Counted from the stretch's first letter, positions 35,215 through 47,488 are shown. The stretch: DNA of 64,000 bases from Acanthosepion pharaonis (GCA_903632075.3 CAHIKZ030005198.1:1065001-1129000), one strand, 5' to 3'. Notes: generated from the sequence alone by a model not told the origin. Program-made: numbers and translations.

Positions 35215-35545
35215 GTCATGAGTTTTGTAACCTGTTTGGGTCATAGGGACAGCACAGGTACTGCAATAGTTATGTGTCAGGGGAAAGTCAGCCTGATAAA
35301 GTTCATCCTTCTGGCTGGCTTTTTGTTTTGAGTTTTCCTTATCCTAGACAGGGTGACACCTAAATGCAATCAGCCCAGCTATTTAACCTATAGGCTTGGT
35401 ATGGAGCAATTATCTATTCATGTACCATTCCTGAGGGTATTTGTGCAAAAGTGAACATAAAGAACTCCAATAGCATTCAAATTTGGTTCACCAATTCCCC
35501 TCAGTTACTAACCATTAACCTACCCACTCATCTGACACATCTAAT
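35215..35545 (-). repeat. SINE-A copy with variant tail
   Basis: On the minus strand the tRNA-like head is near 35545 and the B-box region near 35480. The core (TGAGGGTATTTGTGCAAAAG on the plus strand) and a variant tail continue to 35215. The tail variant matches 10745-10920. Confidence 0.6.
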
Positions 35546-36775
35546 TCATTAAAATGTTAGACACTTTTGTCAGTTACCTATTCTGATTTAAGATTTTAAT
35601 ATTCAACGCAATAATAAAAATCATTGAAATTTAAATTTCATTAAAATGATTAGAAAAATACATCCTTATACAAACAATGTAAAATTTAAATCATATCTTT
35701 TAAATATTTCTCTTGTACAATAATGAGCATGATAAAAAAAAACCCAAAACAATTAGAAACAAAAATCAGATAATTGGGTATTTCAAAGATTTAAGCAATG
35801 ATGATGAGAATAAAAGTTTTCTTTTAATTATATATAAAGAAAACATGAAAATACAATTATTTCTACAAATGTCAGTATATATTAAAAAAAACAAAACAAA
35901 AAAAACATAAAAATAAAATAAATCTATCAATAATATGACAATAATATAATCAAGTTCAGTTGTTCCAAGTAACCTTACATGTGGTAACTGCTGGAGTCTA
36001 ATTATCTAATTGCAGTAAGAGGAGGAGGTTGAGAGAAATTAATTGCATGTCGATTGCTTTCAATAAATTAACCCATTAACAGTGGCAGTAGAGCTAGGGA
36101 ATTGTAATGACGGAAATTCCCGTCAATCAAAGTTAATAGGCTCAGCAGCAAGGCAAAAGATTATTTGTGAATTTCAAATAAAAAAGAAAAAGAAAAAGAA
36201 AAATAAGGGAGGTACATATATATATAATAGGAAAGAAAAATAAGATTTATAATTCAGAGCTCTTAGCAATTATTTTTATTTTTAAAATCAGGGCTCAATA
36301 CAACTGTAGAGCATAATATTATAATTGTTTTTTAAAAATATATAATCATCACAGCACCAGGATTCCCATGTTTCAAAACTGAAACTTATATTTCTTTTCG
36401 TTTGTGTTTAAGCAGTAAATGGTTCAAAAGGTCACCTATTAAATCACTTACAAAAGTCTGTTGTAATTTTAGACTCTTATTTTATGAATTAAGATTCTCA
36501 GATACCAGTCGTCCCAGATTGTCCAATTCTTGAAATGGTTATGTTGGATAAGCTAAAACAACAACCAAGTATGTGGAAAGCAATCCAGATGAAAAGGAGT
36601 TTTGCCAAAAAAAAAATGTGTTTCAAGAGGAAAAATAAATAAGACTATCAGTTTTTTTTTTTTCAGGTACGTAAAAGTTTTTTTTTTTTTCTTCCCATCT
36701 TGAATGCATTATGCTAGCAGGAAATGTGGGAATTAATAGAAAACATTGCCTTTTTTTTCAGATGCATTAGCAACC
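35546..36775. other. 1.2 kb without a recognised gene
   Basis: AT-rich DNA with A-rich and T-rich runs (for example 36651-36663 and 36679-36690). A short open frame at 35713-35910 is lysine/asparagine-rich and not gene-like. Confidence 0.4.
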
Positions 36776-37478
36776 AATCATCTTCAAATAGGTATTAAGT
36801 TAACTATTAACTGTAATAAGACAGAATGTATGGTCATGAGAAAGAGAGAGAGAGAGAGAGACCAATATGTGAGCTACAAATTGGAGAATCAAGCAGGTAC
36901 AAAAGATTAACTATCTGGGTAATGTCATCACAAATGATGGAAAATATGACACTCACATCCAAAAGTGCCACTGGAAAAGTGAAAGATGAAGGCTAAATGA
37001 ACTATTAAGAGAGAGGAAAATTTACAAACAAATCTATGTAATATCTAATCTCCTATATGGCAGTGAATGCTAGACAATTTTACCACAGAGGAAGAAGAGA
37101 CAAAATGACAAAGATATGGTTCTACAGAAGGGTGCTGAGAATACCATCCATGGAGTATGTGAGCAATGTGGAAGTTTTAAGGAAAATGAGAATGTAAAGA
37201 CATTTATATTTAAAATTAGAAAGAAATAGGTGAAATTTATGGGATAGATAATGAGGAAGGAATGTTTGGAGAATTTGACAACCACAGGACATACTGAAGG
37301 CAAGAAGAACAGAGTGAAACTAAAATAACCTACCTAATGAGTTTTATGTAAATAGATAGCAAAGCAGGGACTAAAAAGAATGGTAATGGGACAAATGTTG
37401 TACAGAGTGACAAAGGACGGGAAACTGTGGAGAACCATAATTGCACATATCCCAAAGGGAGATGGCACATAAGAGAAT
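36776..37478 (+). mobile_element. LINE-B C-terminal relic (copy 3, longest)
   Basis: The RT thumb-region remnant GIKLTINCNKTECMVMRK is at about 36800-36845, interrupted by a (GA)n run at 36842-36861. NYLGNVITNDGKYDTHIQ is at about 36912-36965. YVISNLLYGSEC is at about 37040-37070, then TKIWFYRRVLRIPSMEYVSN-like codons near 37120-37165. The 3' end GTGGAGAACCATAATTGCAC runs to AAGGGAGATGGCACATAAG. It is a typical endonuclease-RT type non-LTR protein end with several shifts. The catalytic YADD motif lies upstream of the truncation point. Confidence 0.75.
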
Positions 37479-37681
37479 TAAGTAAGCATCATTCTGTTAT
37501 TGTTTTGATGGAACTAGTTAACTAAATTTTTATCAAATTTGTCATACTAATTTTAAACATAAATGGACCAAAAATCAAGATGATTGTGAGTAGAATACTT
37601 GTGACTTGGCTGGAGTTTTCTATTGCTTTTCCTTATTAAAATATTGAGTAATGAAATCGGTTCATTCTTTTTGAATAACCC

Positions 37682-37743
<62 letters not shown>

Positions 37744-38445
37744 CCAGTTGCTTCGCTTTTAATATGTCTTGTAATATTAAGCTACACACTTTTATTTCTG
37801 TAATTAGATTTTGTACCTTCAAAAATATTTTCATATATATATATTTGTAAGAAAATTTTCAGCAAAATAATCAAATGTAATTTGTATGCAATTAAGCATA
37901 TTTATGGTGGGCCTATTTGGTGTAGTAACATAGAGAGCAACTCATCCTAAACCCTTAGTCATAATATCAGTGCATTGGACAATAAAATATTGCAAAATTT
38001 TTATTGAAATATGTGTCTGATATGTTGGTAAATATGATAACTGGAAAATCAAGTAAAATTGACATGTTCATCCTTCCCTATCATGATAAAAAACTGGAAA
38101 TTGCTTCTTTTTTTTTTTTTTGCACAAGTCATATAGGTAAAGAGACAGCTGGATCCTTGGAGTCAATACTTAGCTTAACTTGATTCAAGGATGAACAGGT
38201 GAGAAGCGGTTTGACCTCCAAGGTCACATAAGGCTGCCACAGATTAAATTAGGACCAAAATTGCTATTGTCAATCATGAAAAAAAGAAAATTCAAATGAT
38301 ATTGTATAAAGTGAGCATATCCTAATTGTGGGCACTTTTAAAATAATCCATTCTGTTGAACCAAGAGAGATTATATAATAATAACTGCATAATATGCCTC
38401 TGACCCACTTATTGTACATCACACATCTCTAAAGCATTAAGACTG
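37479..38445. repeat. (TA)n microsatellite in unrecognised DNA
   Basis: (TA)n at 37687-37739 is read as Ile-Tyr repeats in open frames on both strands, which are artefacts. A poly-T is at 38108-38121. The rest is unrecognised. Confidence 0.6.
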
Positions 38446-38715
38446 TTAGAAATATAAACAAATATTTCTCACATTAAATTTATTGATAAGTACCTCAACA
38501 GGCTTGTCAAAATTTACTATATCTAACATATGCTTCCTGAAATGTGAGAGATACTTAGCTTTTGAAGAGTGCAGTATTCCTTGTTTTTGGAGTTGGATAA
38601 GGGATGTACTTTTTGGTAGCAAGTATGCTGTATACACATTGTTCTTAGACAGCAGTTCAGTTCTAGGGTTGGTTGAACAGTTTTCTAGAATTTGAAGAAT
38701 TTTGCCATTTTCCAC
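38446..38715 (-). pseudogene. pogo/Tigger-type transposase fragment
   Basis: An 89-codon open piece holds ILENCSTNPRTELL (equivalent of the DDE 'LDNxxxHP' motif, with Asp replaced by Glu) and VYTAYLLPKSTSLIQLQKQG. The latter closely follows the conserved 'LPPNTTSLIQPMDQGVI' signature, then KAKYLSHFRKHML. Only the middle of the DDE domain is present. A SINE with target-site duplications inserted just upstream (38746) may have separated it from its 5' part, though I could not find the continuation beyond 39163. Confidence 0.75.
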
Positions 38716-38755
38716 TAAGTCTACAGTGTGCTTATTATTTTGTCAGGATTAAATT

Positions 38756-39152
38756 AATTTATTGATCGATTTGTTTTCTATGGCGTATCGGCCCTTTGCA
38801 GGTTATGTAAAGCCAGAAAATATTTTTAGACTGTAAGAATTTTTTTTTTCATTTTAGAGATAATGATTTAGTGATAGATGTCTCCCTAATTTAACCCATA
38901 GCTGGGGAGGAAGTGGTGAATTCATACCTTTCCCATGGATATTTGCGCATAATTGAATGTAACAAAGCCAACTGGAATTGGAACTTGGCTCTCCAATTAA
39001 CAATTCCAAGCTATTGCGCCACCTGCACATCTAAGCTTACAGCATCTGGTATTCTCAAGCAGTCACCCATCTAGGTAGTGACCAGACTTGATGTTACTTA
39101 ATTTAGGTGATTGTACAGGAACAGGAGTTATGGTGATATAGCCATAAGTCCT
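38756..39152 (-). repeat. Composite 5S-tRNA SINE, full length
   Basis: On the minus strand the 5S-like head (39152-39040) carries TCACCTAAATTAAGTAACAT and GGGTGACTGCTTGAGAATAC. It is followed by a tRNA-like head, core, and a tail ending CCTGCAAAGGGCCGATACGC. A 10-bp target-site duplication GGATTAAATT flanks it (38746-38755 and 39153-39162). Confidence 0.85.
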
Positions 39153-39162
39153 GGATTAAATT

Positions 39163-39722
39163 TAGTGCCAGACCATCAGTTGTTGGAAAATCAGGGTTGA
39201 ACTTGTACTAAACTGATTATTAAAAAAGAATCATCTTCAAAAATTGTTGCTGGCAGTCTGAATTTGCCTGTTGATTTTGTCATAATATCCCTTATGAGTT
39301 TGGCATTTGGCATAAAATCTCAGGAATTCTATTCGTTCTGTCATTCTGCAGAAGATCCAAGTTGCAAATCGGTCTTTTATTAACTCATGTAACTTCATAG
39401 CATAACTTACATTCTATGATGAGGAACAATAAGACCAAAGCTGTTTTCTATTTGTTGATGTGATATATGATATAAGCTAAAGAGATGTAAAAGTATATTG
39501 TACTGGAATTTATAAAACTACATATATGAACAGACTTCTGCATATATAACCTATTTTGAAGTTGTTTATTTTTAAACTGGAGTAGCAGAAACAATGTATA
39601 CATTTGTCTCTTATAAAACTATGCAAGAAGTCAAGGATCAAGGCCATGATTGAGCAATGAACAGCGCCAAGTGTCAAGTGGAAAATACAATAAAATATTA
39701 TTAAGAAGATCTACCTTTAGGG
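39163..39722. other. No gene recognised
   Basis: No domain was recognised. It may include decayed transposon sequence related to the pogo fragment. Confidence 0.35.
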
Positions 39723-39731
39723 TTTTTCTGG

Positions 39732-40113
39732 TTTTATTGATGAATTTATTTTGTAGGTTATTCAAAGCCAAATATTTTTAGATCCTAAGAATTTTTTTTG
39801 TTGTTGAGATAATAATGGTTTAGTGATACAAGTCTTACTGATTAACCCATAGCTGGGGGAGAAGGGGGGATAAATACATTTCCCAAGGGTATTTGTGTGT
39901 AAGTGAATATAACAAACGCAATGGGAATTGGAACATGGCACTTCAATTAACAATTCTGAGCCATAATCTATTACAACACCTGTATACCCAAGCTTACAGC
40001 ACCTGGTATTGCCAAGCAGGTCACCCATCTAGGTACTGACCAGAATCAACATTGCTTAACCTCAGTGATTGTACAGGAACTGGAGTTTCAACATGATGTG
40101 GCTGTAAGCCATT
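39732..40113 (-). repeat. Composite 5S-tRNA SINE, full length
   Basis: Same order as the 38.8-kb copy: the 5S head begins GGCTTACAGCCACATCATGT at 40110, then the tRNA-like head, core and AT-rich tail. A 9-bp target-site duplication TTTTTCTGG is at 39723-39731 and 40114-40122. Head-side sequence is well preserved. Confidence 0.85.
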
Positions 40114-40123
40114 TTTTTCTGGA

Positions 40124-40530
40124 AACTCAAACATGTTTAAGAAGTTTGTGTGTACAGTGCCTGCAGACTTCCAACAGGAATTGATGTGCAATATGTGTGG
40201 ACACTATCTTCTCTCAATGCGAGGTTTGGTAAACCACCTAAATGATGCATGGGACAAAAAGGAATCAAGCAGCTTGCAAGCAAGTTTTGCCACCACATCT
40301 ACCACAGCATACCTGTCCTACATGTGGCTTAGTATATAAGTCAGCTGGTGGTTTGACCAGACATTCCAAAATACATAAAGATATATTTCAGCTGGTGACC
40401 TAGAAAGATGGATAGTTCAAGTGTCACATCTACAAACGATCATGAACAACTAAGTCTGGGCTGAAGGGTCATATATGTACACACTATTGTGTAGTGATCA
40501 ATGAAGAGATGGTATTCTTTCAACAAGAGA
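40124..40530 (+). pseudogene. LINE-D tail with C2H2 zinc fingers, or zinc-finger relic
   Basis: Three finger-like units run across shifting frames. CNMCGHYLLSMRGLVNHLND (40190-40250) has Cys-x2-Cys-x12-His. CPTCGLVYKSAGGLTRHSKI plus a closing His is a perfect C-x2-C-x12-H-x3-H finger at about 40318-40382. A third (FKCHIYKRS, then GLKGHICTH after a stop) has its second Cys replaced by Tyr. Arrays like this follow the RT in some non-LTR elements, which is my preferred reading. A retrocopy of a host zinc-finger gene is an alternative. It is followed by (CA)n at 40542-40562. Confidence 0.6.
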
Positions 40531-42284
40531 GTGAAATCATTACACACACACACACACACACACGTATCTATATATACTTACATACATACATTAGTTATTT
40601 AACTATCCAACTTTGGTTGGTTGATTTTGTTTAACAGCATATCAACCTGTATGTTTTATTTAATGCCAAAATCTAAATATTTTGTATGTAATTTTATGCT
40701 TTCAACTACAGATACTTCGTACATAATTTTATATTTTCAGAGTAAAGGTAAGTTTTTTAGATATATATTTTGTAGGTCATAAAATGTATTGTTGGTAATT
40801 TTACTATAAAAATGTATTTTAATATTTTTTGTGTTATTTCATTTTGCTATAAAAAAACGTATTGTTGGTCATTTTATTATAAAAATGTACTATTTGGGAG
40901 TTCACTATAACTGGGATCCTAACTAGTGCTATCACCCTGGTCAAAGTGGACCTGGGATCAACAACAATTAAGAGGTGGTTCCATGTCCCTCAAAATCTCC
41001 AATCTCCCAATCAGAGGCCTTGATACTGGATGAAGTTTATCATCACACCCGGGATGAATCTACAACCTTGAACACAGTCATTAAATACATAAGTTGTATT
41101 TATTGCAATACTTTGAAAATATATGTTTGTGTGTGGGAGTTGTATGTAAAAAATGTGTGCAAATACTACACTGGTCCTAAGCAGAAAGCAACAATAGCAG
41201 AGCACAGATTATTCCAATCATTTGCCAATTCTTATGTGAATAATCCATTTATTTTTTATGGATATTAAGCTAGTTTCTTAATAAATAGTAGAAAAGAAGC
41301 GTTTGTGTTTATTAAGGTTTAAATGAATATTCTGAAATTAATATTGAAGTAAATCAAAAAATGTTTGGGAAAATTAATTTGACTTTTAATCATGACTGAA
41401 AAAGGAACAAAAGGAGTTATTTTTGTTTAGAGCTTTTGAAACAAATTCAGTTACTCTAAGCTAAAAAAAAATTATTGGCTATAATCTGTATAATTTTCCA
41501 AGTACAACTGATGACTCTACAGATATTTAAGTATATATAAATCAATACATATACACACATATATCTATGTACAATGTTAAGTTCTATCTAGAATTATGGG
41601 TTGTTAAAAATTACCATGTGCTGTAAGTATAACAGCAGGTCTTGACAGGCAATCAATGGTAAATAGATTTGGCATTTAGGTGATTCATGTGACCTGCAAG
41701 CTGTCCACATTCATCAAATGGTGTCTTTAGTTTGGGGGCCTTTACCAGGATAAATTTTGTTGTATGGGTAGCTTCTGCAGAGACAGGTGTTTTTGCTTTG
41801 TAGAAAATTTGTGTGAAAGAGATAAAGACAGAGAGGAAGTCTAGATATAAGTAATAATAAATAGATATACAAGTGATAATAAAAAGATTAGGGAGGGATT
41901 ATACAGAGAAGGTAAAATGAAGAATTCAGATTAATAAAAAAAAATAAAGTTCTAATAGAAAAGATAGTGTTTTGATTAGAACATTCCTTAATTAGATTGA
42001 GTTTGGACATGAATGAATACAAAGAAACTGTGGACAAGTGTGTCAAAGCTGATGTTTGCAATTAGTTTCAACATGACTAAAACTTACAAGGATTTTCAAA
42101 ATCAAGACTTATGTTTAAAGCATTTGGACTCTAGGAAATGGTTAGAAAAATGACTTTTTTATTTTTATTTTTTTCTAAGGTCACATTACTTCAGAAGATA
42201 GTCGATCATAGCCCTGCACAGATTCATTTAATACGTGTGACTTGCTATTACTTCTGTTGCCTTATCCAGTTTGTGAGAGAGTTT
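40531..42284. repeat. Unrecognised DNA with a ~70-bp duplication
   Basis: 40604-40690 resembles the AT-rich tail of the 4.1-kb SINE (GGTTGGTTGATT then AATCTAAATATTTTGTATG). At 40790-40823 and 40859-40890 a GTATTGTTGGTAATTTTACT-type unit repeats. The rest, including a less AT-rich patch at 40900-41070, is unclassified. Confidence 0.45.
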
Positions 42285-42440
42285 TTCTCTGAAACAAGCT
42301 GCCATACAAAGTTAAAGAACCTAGTCTACCCTGCTATTTAATCCATCTTTTCCTAAGAGCAGAAATGTGAAGCAAATGCCAATGACTAGGCTGGAATTTG
42401 CTTACCAATTGCACTTTTTGTGTCATTAACAATTCAAAGA
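42285..42440 (-). repeat. SINE-A core fragment
   Basis: GAAACAAGCTGCCATACAAA and CTAGTCTACCCTGCTATTTA match the end of the SINE core. The tRNA head is degenerate. Confidence 0.5.
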
Positions 42441-42844
42441 ACACAATTTCTATCATCATTAAAAAGAGGAAGAATTTGTACAATAATAATCATTTAGATT
42501 TAATAATATTTTCTATTTCCAATATTTATTCTAAGCAAAGTAAATTTCCTTTTATGATAAAATCATAAATTTCCTCTAATGATAAAATATTGAACTCTTC
42601 TGTTCATCAAAAAGATTGTTCCATTTTTGTTGTTAGGTAGCAGCATTTAGTTTTAAGTTCAATCAAAAAAAATTAAAAAGGGTCTGGAATTGGTTAAGAG
42701 AAATTAGTTATCCACTATGATACTTTGTAACTGTACGTTTCTTTCATGACCAGGTAAAAACAGTTATCAGTTTGCTTAGAAGTATTCACTTATCTCCCTT
42801 ATTCATAAGACAATGTATTTTCAGATGATTGTATTTAATTCCAT
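42441..42844. other. No gene recognised
   Basis: Nothing identified. Confidence 0.4.
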
Positions 42845-42845
42845 A

Positions 42846-43085
42846 AAAGGTATTTGATATGATGGAATAACCTGCCACTCCCATGAGTGGCTGCACTATA
42901 GGTGGTAACCACCTATAAGTATCCGATAGGAGAGTCGAGCTGGGATCTGCAAGACTAGCGACCTTCCAATAGCAGCACACACACAACTGTACTGACTTGC
43001 AACGACCGTGCACATAACTATTACTTCCTTGCTTGTTGTACTGGTTTCTACAATAAACCTGTTACTATTTACCCAGTGTTTGTCC
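42846..43085. mobile_element. Possible solo LTR or other insertion, ~240 bp
   Basis: A markedly less AT-rich island (CTGCCACTCCCATGAGTGGC, GGTGGTAACCACC palindrome at about 42901-42913) ends with TACAATAAACCTGTTACTA, reminiscent of an LTR polyadenylation region. An 8-bp ATTCCATA lies at both edges (42838-42845 and 43086-43093). It lacks clear TG..CA ends, so the LTR reading is weak. Confidence 0.3.
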
Positions 43086-43093
43086 ATTCCATA

Positions 43094-44174
43094 TTCCTAT
43101 TAGCATGGAATAAAACAGTATTTAAAAAGGCATCTAATGGAAAAAGTACTTAATTTAAAAAAAGAAAAGGAATAGACATTTTGTTAAGAAAAAAGAATTT
43201 TCTTAAAAAACAAAAGAAAAAAGTCATTTCTTCAAAAGAAAAAAAAACAAAAAAAAAACAAACACAAAAGGAAAAAAGATATTTCATTAAAATAGTATTT
43301 GATTTTACATTTGAAGAATCATTGAAGATAAATTATTTAAATTTTTTGTTGGCGAAGAGTAATGTTGAAAAAAAGAAAAAAAAAAAAGCAGAAACAATGA
43401 CAGGCATTTAGTTCTTAACATTAATAACTACAGTTTACAAAAATTATACTTTTTGAGGAATTAATTATTTACACAATTATAACATTCCAGTGAACTTGGA
43501 CAAAATGTAGTCAACCATAACAGAATGTCATAAACTGTTGTCAAATAACTCTGATTTTAGATGATGGTTGTGATGCAAGGAGTTAGGAGCACACAATAAC
43601 CGGATATTCTTATGAAGTAATTAGTTTCCACACCTAGCAATCAGAATAGGCAACAAACCATGAAAGGCAAATCTAAAGTGTAGGGGGTTCATTTGTTGAG
43701 CTTGAAGTTCATTCAACCAGGTTATAGGGAATAAGATATTGTTGCTGGGATTAAGGGACTTTCTACTTGCATAATCTTTGAATATTAATATAAAAAAATA
43801 AACACCAGTGTTAAAATTTGCTTTATATAAACCTACAACTGATCATAAAGTAAACTACTTTTTCTGCTTGAAATTAAGGCTACATGACATTATACACAGA
43901 TGAATGCTTGAAAGGAAATATATAATTTTTAAATTTCTATTGCAGATGAAAAAAAAGAGGGGGGGGGTAGCAAAAAAAAAAAAAAAATTTCTTGGCCCAA
44001 ACCCAAATTTGGTCAAATAACCAAATCAATATCAGTTTTCTCAAGAGAAAAAAAAAAAAAAAAAAAAAATTAACTTTTCATTTTTTGATTACTCAGGAAA
44101 TATGTAAGCAACTTTAAAAATTCAAATGTAAAAATAAAAAAAAATTCAATCAATTTATTACTGTCAAAATTTAA
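43094..44174. other. No gene recognised
   Basis: A-rich runs at 43160-43280 and 43970-43987. A lysine-rich open frame here is composition only. Confidence 0.4.
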
Positions 44175-44262
44175 AATTTCTTTAATGAATAATTGTCAAT
44201 TATTAATTTCTAACTGGTATTTCTTTCATCTTATTTCTCTTGCTTTTACATCTCATCATAAG
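44175..44262 (-). repeat. Single unit of the 107-bp repeat
   Basis: The reversed unit contains AATAATTGTCAATTATT and CTGGTATTTCTTTCATCTTA, as in the 9.1-9.7 kb array. Confidence 0.6.
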
Positions 44263-44869
44263 TTTAACTTATTTTTTATTTCATGTTGTTTACAATAAAC
44301 TTGCTACAAAAAGGCATTGATGGAGTAGTAGCAAACCCAGTAGGCAGTGGTAAGAAAAGCTAAAAAGAAAAGTTGATGATCTATTAAAAAAACAAAAACA
44401 AACGTTAAATTTCTAAATGTTTCTACATATACAAAAACAATTCAAAATTCTTTTAAAAATACTCAGGTTCATCAGATTGTAATAAGCTTTATGATATATG
44501 ATTAGTAAATAGAGTTTTACTTAATAATAATATTCCCTATTGAAATTGAATTTTAAGAGATTTAAAAATATTATAAATTATTAAAATTGTAAAAAAGTGA
44601 AAACAAATCTTGAAAAAAAAATTTTTTCTTAAGACAACATTGTCCTTAATATATATTATTCATAAAAGCAATTAAAAGTTACTCTAATTAAATAATGCCT
44701 TAGTTTCATTGCATTTTTTATTTAGAGCAGATTCTCATTAAGACAGAGTCCTATTTTACAAAAAAACATTGATGATTTAAATATATCACTAAAAATTATC
44801 TTGCCGGATTTCTTGAGTTTTCATAAAATGAAGGTGAAACACATGCAAAAACCAAATTTTACTAAGATT

Positions 44870-44903
<34 letters not shown>

Positions 44904-46051
44904 CTAAAATAATTTAATTTGTGAATAAGTCCTGAAATTTTCATTAAAATCTGACAATTATTTCATTTTTGCAAGAATTTCCAAATTAATGTGTCTTTCA
45001 CAACAAGGATGCTAAAATTTGCTATGCTAATTTATAGTCCATCTGCTGACACAAGAAAAACAAGATTTTTAATCAAAATTTTGAATGTTCTAAAAAGGAT
45101 TAAAAATTTAATTAAATATCCAAAAAATACTTTGATCTTTCCTTTTAATAATAAAGATTTTAACTTTGTTTTCATTAAGTTTAGAGCATTTTTTCATTAT
45201 GGTATACTAATTTTTTTTCGATTTTGTGGAGGTATCAATATAAAACCGGAGAGTTCATAATATCTAGTTTATAGAAAAAAGTTATATAAAATGTTCCTCT
45301 TTTGCATCAAAGAATAAATATAGATTCAGATATTCACATTACAAATTGCTTTCGAAACAAATTGCTTTTGGAGAATTATCAGATGAAAAATTCATTAACA
45401 AATTGTGAATCTTGTCCAAATTTCTGAGATAAAGCATTGCTTTTAATCTTTGAACAATTTCCTTTGCATCTTATTTTGTAGATTTTTATCATAATGCTCA
45501 GGTTGTTTTTTATATTCTATGACCTTGAGTTATAGAATATAAAGCAAAATAAAAAAACAAACAAGTAGTCAAAAGTGAATAAATTTGTTATTGATTAAAT
45601 TTGTAAAAATCCATAATTTTTCTATTAATGTGCACAGAAATATGTTTGGGAAAGGAAATAGGACAAGCTAAGTTTGTTCAGGAAAAGATTAATATACATA
45701 CACCTAAAATAAGATGCTTAGGTGAGAAATTAATTCTTGCAGCTTATTAGCACTACATTTGTTGAAATTATTATATTAAAACAAAGTAGTATCATTTTTT
45801 TTTTTACAACTTGCTTCGATTAAAATAAAATGAAATATAATTAAAAAACGGACAACCTTAAGGGCCCATTGATTATATTTTATTTCCCCAGGAAAGGGAT
45901 TTTTTCCTGGTTTTTCAGATCACATTTCCAAGCATAAAAAAATGGTTTAAAATTTACATGTTATTTTTATACAAGCTTTTGCGGGGTGGTTTTAAGTTGA
46001 TGTAAGGTGATAGAAAGAGGGGGACAACAGATATAGTGGAAATTAGAGAAA

Positions 46052-46055
<4 letters not shown>
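44263..46055. other. No gene recognised; includes repeat 44910-44990
   Basis: 44910-44990 pairs with 20305-20400 and follows a poly-A (44873-44901). The remaining ~1.6 kb has no recognised gene. Confidence 0.45.
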
Positions 46056-46117
<62 letters not shown>

Positions 46118-46275
46118 CTCATACAAGTAGTGGGAATAAAATATACAATAAACTTAGGGCTCAATGCCAAAGTCAATAGAGCCTAATTATCAATAACAAA
46201 ATCTGCTACTCAGAGTTTCATATAATAACAATCATCAGGCAGAAGCCGAGTAGCAGATTTTATTATTGATATATA
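46056..46275. repeat. (TA)n tract plus hairpin H2
   Basis: (TA)n at 46056-46115. Hairpin arms AATAACAAAATCTGCTACTC (46192-46211) and GAGTAGCAGATTTTATTATT (46248-46267), followed by another short (TA)n. On the minus strand the loop holds CTGATGA (46238-46232) and GAAAC (46219-46215), a hammerhead-like core. Confidence 0.75.
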
Positions 46276-46837
46276 TATATTACAACCACAAGTCATCTTT
46301 TAAGTTAAAAAAAACCTTAAGAATTCTACTGTACTAACCAACCATGTGTGGAAATTAAAGTAAAAAAAATTAAAAAATGATCCAATTGTAAACTGGAAAA
46401 TTTTTTAATAAAAGTAAAACCTATAACAATCATAGTAATATCTGCAACCTTTGTCAACAAGAATAGTTAGCTATAACAACATTTCCAGACTAAAAAAAAA
46501 ACTTTTGAATGACGCGTATAAATACTAAAAAGTTTCTTTTGTGTTCATATGAAGTGGGATAAAGACATTTTTTCCTTTAGAGATCTTTTGGGCCAATACT
46601 TCATCAGAAGGAAAATGTTGGCGTAATTTATGATGAAAAAGAGATAATATTCACAGTAATAAAAAAAAAAAAAAAAAAAAAGAGATGAGAAAAAATTGTG
46701 GAATATGATTAAAATATATTTATTGGTAAAATAATTTACGAATAAAAAATAAATAGTTCCACATGAGTGTAAAATGGAAAAATAGTACTCACAAACCTCC
46801 TAAAAGATTAAGTGAGAAAATAAAATGCTCCTTCTGT
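46276..46837. other. No gene recognised
   Basis: The minus strand at 46607-46601 has CTGATGA, with AAAAG following after ~13 nt, another hammerhead-like word. Poly-A is at 46660-46681. Confidence 0.4.
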
Positions 46838-47046
46838 TTGCACAGAGCCGGTTGATGTAATTTGATGTGAGCTGCTTCAAGCAGACATAAATGATGAGCG
46901 GGCCAGGCTCTGTGCAAAAGTGTGAAAGAATTGTTCACATATTTACTTGCACAGTCTAGATTATCAAGCAAGTGCTAGCCAATGGCTCAGTCATTTGCAG
47001 ACTGAGTTACTCTCAAAGAGTGACTCAAATCACCCAGTCTTATACT

Positions 47047-47088
<42 letters not shown>
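46838..47088. repeat. Stem-loop sequences and (TA)n
   Basis: GCACAGAGCC at about 46840-46849 pairs with GGCTCTGTGC at about 46907-46916, giving an 80-bp hairpin. GAGTTACTCT pairs with AGAGTGACTC near 47004-47026. (TA)n at 47048-47088. Unclassified family. Confidence 0.55.
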
Positions 47089-47092
<4 letters not shown>

Positions 47093-47257
47093 GGACTCTC
47101 CTGTTGTAGTCAAGCAGCTCAGTTCATAGGAACTGACATCCCAGACACCAGCACATATGATTTGATTATAGTGGTGAAGGCTTTGTGCAGAACCAACCAC
47201 ACTTTTTGAAGGGCTGAATACAGAGACCTGGTGCACTACGTGCCACAAGGTCCCCAA
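47089..47257. other. Unclassified, less AT-rich segment
   Basis: The GTGGTGAAGGCTTTGTGCAG area resembles no other unit that I recognised. No open frame of interest. Confidence 0.35.
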
Positions 47258-47488
47258 ACGACCCTCCACAAGTTTTGAATTCAGAGTTGTCCTTCTAGAT
47301 AAGTTGCCATGCAAGGCTACAGAACCCAGTCTGTCCTGCTCTTTACCTATAGCTGGAGGGAGAAGAAGAGGTTTAGTACCCTTCCCAAGGTTATTAGCAC
47401 ATAAGTGAATGTAATCGATTCAACTGGAACTTGAACTCTGCTCTCTGATTCCTCAATCCGAGCCACTATCCACTACTCCACTGTGCCT

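Noticed and set aside
37553..37850. Ile-Tyr repeat proteins on both strands
   Set aside because: Pure (TA)n translation artefact; the same applies near 6028, 45967 and 47030.
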